Origin: Perognathus longimembris pacificus
Lineage: Eukaryota > Chordata > Mammalia > Rodentia > Heteromyidae
Direction: 5' to 3'
DNA length: 64,000 nucleotides
Assembly: GCF_023159225.1 (NCBI RefSeq)
Contig: NC_063166.1
Location: 78,641,785-78,705,784, forward strand
Shown piece after piece: positions 57,700 to 64,000 of this stretch; the first letter of the stretch is position 1, and every line of letters begins with the position of its first letter. The position numbers and the translations under genes are program-made. A model generated the notes under the pieces. That model was given only the letters and a program-made list of their open reading frames with translations, ran no database searches and had not been told where the DNA came from.

Positions 57700-57892
57700 T
57701 TGATTGCTAGTCCTGGAGCTTGGACTCAGGCCTAAGCACTGTCCTGGCTTCTTTTTTTCAAGGCTAGCACTCTACCTCTTGAGCCATAGCGCCACTTCTG
57801 GCTTTTTCTATGTATGTGGTGCTGAAGAACTGAATCTAGGGCTTCATGTATACGAGGCAAGCACTCTACCACTAGGTCATATACCCAGCCCT
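57700..57892 (-). repeat. IDL-Geo SINE
   Basis: Reversed diverged dimer ending 'actaggtcatatacccagcc'. Confidence 0.88.
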
Positions 57893-58540
57893 CTCCCAGT
57901 GGTTCTTAAGAGTTGTTCTGTATAGCATTCTTGACCAAGAAGGGGCTCACTTCTCAGAAAAAGAAAGCTGTAGTCTGTAACCATGTGCCATCTACCTCAA
58001 AGCACGACCATACCAACCACTGTCTACAGCCACTTCAGCCATGACTCTAACCCTTGCCACTAAGTAACAAACCAACCAGGCTCAAGCACAACAAACTGAG
58101 TTGTAGATTTCAGCTCTATTTCCAGTTCACAGTAACTATAGGTCCAACTTTCAGTGATGCACCTTCAGCTCCTAGAGGCAGAAGGCTAACACAGTGTTGG
58201 TGATAATGTGCTCAGAGTATTCTGCAGTGCCAACAAGACTAAAGTCCTGAACACTTATAAAATTCTTGGTTTTTTTTTTTTTTGGTCTGAATAATCACAA
58301 GCTGCCAGTAGCAAACCAGCTTGATTTATAACCTAGCTTGAAACAGAAAACAATGAGTTAGTTCCACAAGTTTGACAACCAAGTTAATGTAAACAACCTG
58401 AAAAACGAAGTATTTTAAAAATAAAGTACAAGAAGCTCTGTGAGCAAGATCTTCACGGAGTGGCTTATATGCTCAATGACAACTTCAGAGATCAGCTTCA
58501 GGTCTGCACATTTAAAACACATGGCAGAAGGGAAGGGAAG

Positions 58541-58747
58541 GGGCTGGGAATATGGCCTAGTGGCAAGAGCACTTGCCTCATATACGTGAAGTCCTAGGTT
58601 TGATTACCCAGTACCACATATACAGAAAATGGCCAGAAGTGGTACTATGGCTCAAGTGGCAGAGTCTAGCCTTGAGCAAAAAGAAGCCAGGGACAGTGCT
58701 CAGGCCCTGAGTCCAAGCCCCAGGACTGGCCAAAAAAAAAAAAAAAA
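58541..58747 (+). repeat. IDL-Geo SINE
   Basis: Flanked by 'agaagggaaggg' and 'agaagtgaaggg', its slightly diverged target duplication. Confidence 0.92.
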
Positions 58748-58968
58748 GAAGTGAAGGGAAACTCCACAATGTTTCCTGCATGTACTTTCCAATTAAACCA
58801 AGAGTAAGTAAGAAATTCAAACTGCATACAATTTCTTCTGTTCCTCTAATATTAGTCACCACAAGTACAAGACGTTTCCATACAAGTCAGTGAAGAATTG
58901 AGAACAATCACCAATTACCTTCAAACTTTTTGTCATATACTGTCCAGGTATAAAAACCTGATTTTGGG

Positions 58969-59176
58969 GACTGGGAATGTGGCTTAGCAGTAGGGTGCTT
59001 GCCTAGCACACATGAAGCTCTGGGTACGATTCCTCAGCACCACATATACAGAAAAGGCCAGAAGTGGCGCTGTGGCTCAAATGGTAGACTGCTAGCCTTG
59101 AGCAAAAGGAAGCTAGGGACCATGCATGGTCAGGCCCTGAGTTCAAGCCCCAGGACTGGCCAAACAAAAAACAAAA
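58969..59176 (+). repeat. IDL-Geo SINE, older subtype
   Basis: Flanked by 'ctgatttt' on both sides. A B1-Geo copy follows. Confidence 0.9.
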
Positions 59177-59185
59177 CTGATTTTC

Positions 59186-59420
59186 AGCCAGGCACCGGTA
59201 GCTCACGCCTGTAATCCCAGCTACTCAGGAGGCTGAGATCTAAAGATCAGCCAGCCCAGGCAGGAAAGTCTATGATACTCTTATCTCCTATGAACCACCA
59301 GAAAACTGGAAGCGGCACTGTGGCTCAAGTGGTAGAGCACTAGCTAGCCTTGAGCTGAAGGGCTCAGGGACACACCCCAAGCCCAGAGTTCAAGTTCCAC
59401 AACCAACAAAAAATAAAACA
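59186..59420 (+). repeat. B1-Geo composite SINE
   Basis: 'gccaggcaccggtagctcac' start to 'agttccacaaccaac'. Bracketed by 'aactgattttt'. Confidence 0.85.
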
Positions 59421-59628
59421 ACTGATTTTTAAACTTGGGAGATTTAGCTACCATACAGTTTGCTAAACATCTAATTCAAAAGTGCCCTTGCCACACGCTT
59501 TGCAGTGCAAATACTGTTACATGGGAAAATTACCAAAAAGCATTCTGTACATTGAAAAATATGAGAAAATGCCTACTATTTCTGGTAAGTCCAGGTCTTA
59601 ATCATCTTTAGAACTAAAAGAATTCTCG

Positions 59629-59826
59629 GGCCAGGAATGTAGCCTAGTGGTAGAGTGCTTGCCTGGCATGCATGAAACCTCAGGTTCAATTGCTCGGTAC
59701 CACATACACAGAAAAAGCTGGAAGTGGTGCTGTGGCTCAAGTTGTACAGCACTAGCCTTGAGCAAAAAAAGTTCAAGGACAGTGCCCAGACCCTGAGTTC
59801 AAGCCCCAGGACTGGCAAAAAAAAAG
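59629..59826 (+). repeat. IDL-Geo SINE, older subtype
   Basis: Flanked by 'aaagaattctc' (59618 and 59829). Confidence 0.92.
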
Positions 59827-59865
59827 GAAAGAATTCTCATACTCTTACCTAAGGTGACCCTCTCT

Positions 59866-60096
59866 ATTAAATTTATTTATTTATTATTTTATTTATTTTT
59901 TTGGCCAGTCCTGGGCCTTGAACTCAGGGCCTGAGCACTATCCCTGGCTTCTTTTTGCTCAAAGCTAGCACTCTGCCACTTGAGCCACAGCGCCACTTCT
60001 GGCCATTTTCTGTATATGTGGTGCTGGGGAATTGAACTCAGGGTTTCATGTATACAAGGCAAGCACTCTTGCCACTAGGCCATATACCCAGCCCTC
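59866..60096 (-). repeat. IDL-Geo SINE with ATTT tail
   Basis: Reversed copy flanked by 'ctctctattaaattta' on both sides. Confidence 0.92.
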
Positions 60097-60162
60097 TCTA
60101 TTAAATTTAAATGATGGTAAGTAATAAACAGAATTCCTCACCTAGGAATACTTTTTGTATTT

Positions 60163-60375
60163 TCTTTTTTTTTTTTTTTTTTGGCCAGCCGTGGGCCTTG
60201 GACTCAGGGCCTGAGCACTGTCCCTGGCTTCTTCCCGCTCAAGGCTAGCACTCTGCCACTTGAGCCACAGCGCCGCTTCTGGCCGTTTTCTGTATACGTG
60301 GTGCTGGGGAATCGAACCTAGGGCCTCGTGTATCCGAGGCAGGCACTCTTGCCACTAGGCTATATCCCCAGCCCA
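60163..60375 (-). repeat. IDL-Geo SINE, 'gagcgggaag' subtype, young
   Basis: Reversed copy with cttcccgctcaagg. Flanked by 'ctttttgtattttc'. Confidence 0.93.
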
Positions 60376-60410
60376 CTTTTTGTATTTTCAATACAAAAGG
60401 TGTTCATAAG

Positions 60411-60655
60411 CGGGGCGCTGGTGGCTGGTGCCTGAAATCCTGGCTACTGAGGAGGCTGAGAGCTGAGGATCGCACTTCAAAGCCAGCTGTGGCAGGAAAG
60501 TCCATGAGACCCTTATCGCCAATTAACCTGAAAACCAGAAGTGGCACTGTGGCTCAAGAGGTAGAGCGCTAGCCTTGAGCAAAAGAGGTCAGGGATAGCA
60601 CCCTGGCTCTGATTCAAGCCTCATGACTGACCAAGAAAACAAACAAACAAACTGA
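60411..60655 (+). repeat. B1-Geo composite SINE
   Basis: 'gggcgctggtggctggtgcc' start, full-length, AAAC tail. Confidence 0.85.
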
Positions 60656-61019
60656 AAAGGGTTACCAAGCAGTCCAAACAAATGCTTAAGACCTAGAACA
60701 TAGTCCATTCATGTCTCTGTCCACCAGTCCTCCCCTAATCTGATCCAAGGCCCTTTATGCTAGAACACTACTGTTAAGTCTGAACTGCATGTGCAGCTTT
60801 CCAACCCCAAGTGGGAGTAGCAACAGAATGGAAAATAGAGCTGTTACAAATATAACACTAGTAAGAAACAACTACCATTAACAATAGGGGAGAGTGACAT
60901 TTGTAATAATTAGTATATGTCTATGACAGTCCTAGCAGAGGATCACAACAGCTCAATAGCTATGTGTATATGGCCATATAAAATGATGCTACTCAAAATG
61001 AACTCTAAGATCTGGGAAC

Positions 61020-61400
61020 AAGAGGTTTATGTTTTTTAATGTACTGTGTGAAGTTATTTCATTTTTTTCTTTCATTTTCCCCCTTTGGCTTATCCCTTGT
61101 TGTCACTGATTTTAGTTTTGGTACCCTGTGTCTTGTATATATGTTTATCTGATTTGGGTTAGGAAAGGGGAATCACAATATGGTGAGACAAAGGACAAAG
61201 GGTGAACCAGTGCAACAGCAATACTCACAAGATTCTATGTTGGAAATAAACTTTACAACTTGGAGAAGGGGGAGGGAAAGTGGGAGGAAATGAGGGAGAG
61301 GGTAACAATTTCGACAAGAAATATACTTGTTACCTTACTTAAGTAACTGTAACCCATCTGTACATCACCTTTATAATAAAGCAAAATAAAAACTTCAAGT
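61020..61400 (+). mobile_element. LINE-1 3' UTR and tail
   Basis: Ends in 'cctttataataaagcaaaat' and an A-rich tail. The body (aggacaaagggtgaac, gggagagggtaacaattt, ctgtacatcacc) matches the reverse complement of 3960-4190, so both belong to one L1 lineage. Only the 3' end is present. Confidence 0.7.
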
Positions 61401-62203
61401 GAAAAAGTGGGATATTAATCACAAAAAAAAATAGGGGAGAGTGAGAGAAAATATGACTGCAACTATCAAGATCTAAACATTTTAGACAAGTGATAGCAGA
61501 AATTCAAATATATACTCACAACTGCATGAACAAATCAATTTTGAAATTCCTCCAAAAAATCTCAAAAGATAATCCAAAACCTACAAGATCATCAGCAGCA
61601 AATCTATGTAGCATTAACTCCTGGCACTAATGACAAAGGAAAGAATGCAGAGTTAGACCAACTCCCTTGTTCCCCACTCGGGAGGCATTCGAGAACACGA
61701 GAGGATGAGTTAAATGGTTTGTGGGCACCACTCTAGGCAGCAGGGAGACGTATGTACAAGTAAGTCACGGTTCTTGTGGAATCTGACTACAATCTTAAAC
61801 CCGATACAAAGTTTTTAAAGAGTTAATTCACAATGGTTCCTAAAAGTCTACGCCCCTCCCTTGTTAGGAACTTTTGGTTTAGGATAGGGCAAGCCAGCAG
61901 CCACAGCTGGTGAGCTATGGTGGAAAACTTCTGACTGAAGGCCTGAACTGGGTCTCCCCAAACTCAAGTCTCTCCCACTCAGCGGGACAAACCTGTACAA
62001 GTCAGCCTTTTAATATGAAAAACAAGGTTACAACCACCAAATATCATATAATTCATTAAACAGTGATCACATAATTCCTGGGTGAATTAACTGGTAATGT
62101 AGGCAAAGTGCTTATAAACTGTGATATGCACCACTAAAGTTATCTGTCAAACACCATTAACTAATGCAAAATGTTATATATCACATTCAAAATATACTAG
62201 GAG

Positions 62204-62693
62204 GGGCTGGGAATGTGGCTTAGTAGTAGAGGGCTTGCCTAGCATGCATGAAGCCCTGGGTTCCACTCCTCAGCACCACATAAACAGAAAAAACTGAGTC
62301 AATAAACACAATTTACGGCTGGGAATATGGCCTAGTGGCAAGAGTGCTTGCCTCCTACACATGAAGCTCTTGGTTCGATTCCCCAGCACCACATATATGG
62401 AAAACGGCCAGAAGGGGCACTGTGGCTCAGGTTGCAGAGTGCTGGGCCTTGAGCGGAAGAAGCCAGGGACAGTGCTCAGGCCCTGAGTCCAAGGCCCAGG
62501 ACTGGCCAAAAATAAATAAATAAACACAATTTACTTCTGCAAAATAAATAAATAAATAAATGACAGGAAAGGCTCGAAGTTGTGCTGTGGCTCAAGAGGT
62601 AGAGTGCTAGCCTTCACCTTCAGCAAAAAGAAGCCAGGGACAGTGCTCAGGCCCTAAGTTCAAGCCCCAGGACTGGCCAAAAAAAAAAAAAAA
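62204..62693 (+). repeat. Two IDL-Geo pieces bracketing a third copy
   Basis: Left monomer at 62204-62291 and a Geo part at 62560-62693, probably one copy split by the copy at 62317-62512. Confidence 0.7.
62317..62512 (+). repeat. IDL-Geo SINE nested in an older copy
   Basis: Flanked by 'aataaacacaatttac' on both sides, a 16-base target duplication. Confidence 0.92.
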
Positions 62694-63546
62694 AGAGTGC
62701 ATATATAGATATACATATATAGAAAGAAAAAAAGGTAGCAATTTTTAAGGACTACAGCAAAACAAAAATGACAATTTTTTATTCTTTATGTTAATGCTTA
62801 AATTCTCAACTAACAGAAAAACTACTATCTAGTGGTCATAAGCTAAACATCACAGACTGTAAGGGTCTAACATACTGCAAGCCAAAAGGACCTAACTATT
62901 GACCTAACTATATTGACTGTCATTTAGGTAAAGGGTCGAGAGGCTCAGCAAGCAGGTTGGTTAAATTGTGAAATAGAGAACTTAAGATTCCAACATAATC
63001 AGACGTCTCACTGCATACAAATTATGCTCTTTAGGACAGAAGACTACCTACTATTCTTCACAAAATTACAATGGTGTCAGCAGACAATGGTCTATTTGAA
63101 CCAGGGTAAAATCTGCAAAAGTAGAAAATTCTTGCCTTGGTTAGTTTTAATGTATAGAACACAGGGACTTCCAAAAGGCAAAGAAAAGAGAGAATCAGAC
63201 AAGATCTGATGAGATCAGAAAGCTTGATCCTGAAGGAAGCCACATAATAACAGTTCAAGCAGCATTATTTGTTTACTCCATCCCTGAAATTAACCACTGA
63301 CAACACCCTCTCATGATTAATGGGACATACATCTCATTACAGACAACACAAGTGCCTCAACGGTAGTTCAACTCAGAATGAAATTGCATACACCACCTCA
63401 CTAAAAGCACAAATCGAAAGGCAGATTTGATTTAACTGATTCAGCCTGGTAAGACTATCCATAAGGGATAACTATCTGTGTGGACAACCAGAGAGACTTC
63501 AATTCAGGAGATCATAGACTGAAAGGAGATAAAAGAGAAAATTGTT

Positions 63547-63770
63547 GCCAGGTGCTGGTGGCTCATGCCTGTAATCCTCGCTGCTCAGGAGGCTGAGATC
63601 TGAGGAGCATGGTTAAAGCCAGTCTGAGCAAGAAAGTCCATGAGACTCATCTCCAACTAACCACCAAAAAACCAAGAGTGGTGCTGTGGCTCAAGTAGTA
63701 GAGCTCTGGCCTTGAGCGGAAGAGCTCAGGGACAGCACCCAGGCACGGAGTTCAAACCCCATGACTGACC

Positions 63771-63803
<33 letters not shown>

Positions 63804-63806
63804 AGA
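63547..63806 (+). repeat. B1-Geo SINE with GA microsatellite tail
   Basis: 'gccaggtgctggtggctcat' start. The tail 'gaccgagagagaaagacaga' has grown into a GA repeat. Confidence 0.88.
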
Positions 63807-63834
63807 GTTTTTCAGAAAGCCGATCAAGGCTGGG

Positions 63835-63875
<41 letters not shown>

Positions 63876-63895
63876 TTTCAGAAAGCCGATCAAGG
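63807..63895 (+). repeat. GA repeat with tandem duplication
   Basis: 'tttttcagaaagccgatcaa' plus ggctgggtgc occurs twice (63807-63837 and 63872-63902), with GA runs before each. Confidence 0.9.
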
Positions 63896-64000
63896 CTGGG
63901 TGCTGTGGGTCATGTCTATAATCCTAGATCCTCAGGAGGCTGAGATCTACGGATCTGTTCAAAGCCAGCCCAGGCAGGAAAGTCCAGGAAAACTTTATCT
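63896..64000 (+). repeat. B1-Geo SINE, cut by the window edge
   Basis: 'gctgggtgctgtgggtcatg' start. The B1 part is complete and the Geo part lies outside. Confidence 0.8.

Overview
The window is vertebrate nuclear DNA from a rodent, very probably of the superfamily Geomyoidea (kangaroo rats, pocket mice, pocket gophers). Short conserved exons with GT/AG boundaries sit in long introns. About 80 SINE copies are present, and the commonest type is a dimer of a tRNA-Ala/ID-like left monomer and a second monomer called Geo. As I recall, this IDL-Geo SINE is described only from Geomyoidea. The gene calls rest on translated exon sequence. The organism call rests on the SINEs and is an inference.

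Layout. (1) 1-20972, plus strand: the last 17 coding exons of CSE1L (exportin-2/CAS), residues 257-971, with stop codon, 3' UTR and AATAAA. Upstream exons lie left of the window. (2) 20973-24174: the tail-to-tail intergenic interval, with a small CpG-rich patch and old SINEs. (3) 24175-42993, minus strand: the last 11 coding exons of STAU1 (Staufen-1). They give a complete 495-residue reading frame for the short (55-kDa) isoform, plus a 3' UTR of about 1.2 kb. (4) 42994-64000: STAU1 upstream intron(s). At 52392-52814 lies the exon homologous to the start of the long (63-kDa) isoform. It is split by an IDL-Geo SINE and its expected splice donor is AT instead of GT. No further exon was recognised to the right edge.

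The two genes are neighbours on human 20q13.13 in the same convergent arrangement. CSE1L returns importin-alpha to the cytoplasm with RanGTP. STAU1 binds double-stranded RNA in mRNA transport, translation control and decay. They share a locus, and no functional link is implied.

Repeats explain most intronic sequence: IDL-Geo dimers, a second composite SINE with a 7SL/B1-like left part and the same Geo right part, three LINE-1 pieces, a MIR-like remnant, microsatellites and a 10-unit GC-rich minisatellite. From about 18.6 to 31 kb the DNA is markedly GC-rich, exons included, while both flanks are AT-rich.

The observations most worth checking are the broken long-isoform exon of STAU1, the resemblance of the Geo monomer to the ID/tRNA monomer, and the use of Geo by two unrelated SINE left ends. 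I found no bacterial, viral or CRISPR-type system here.
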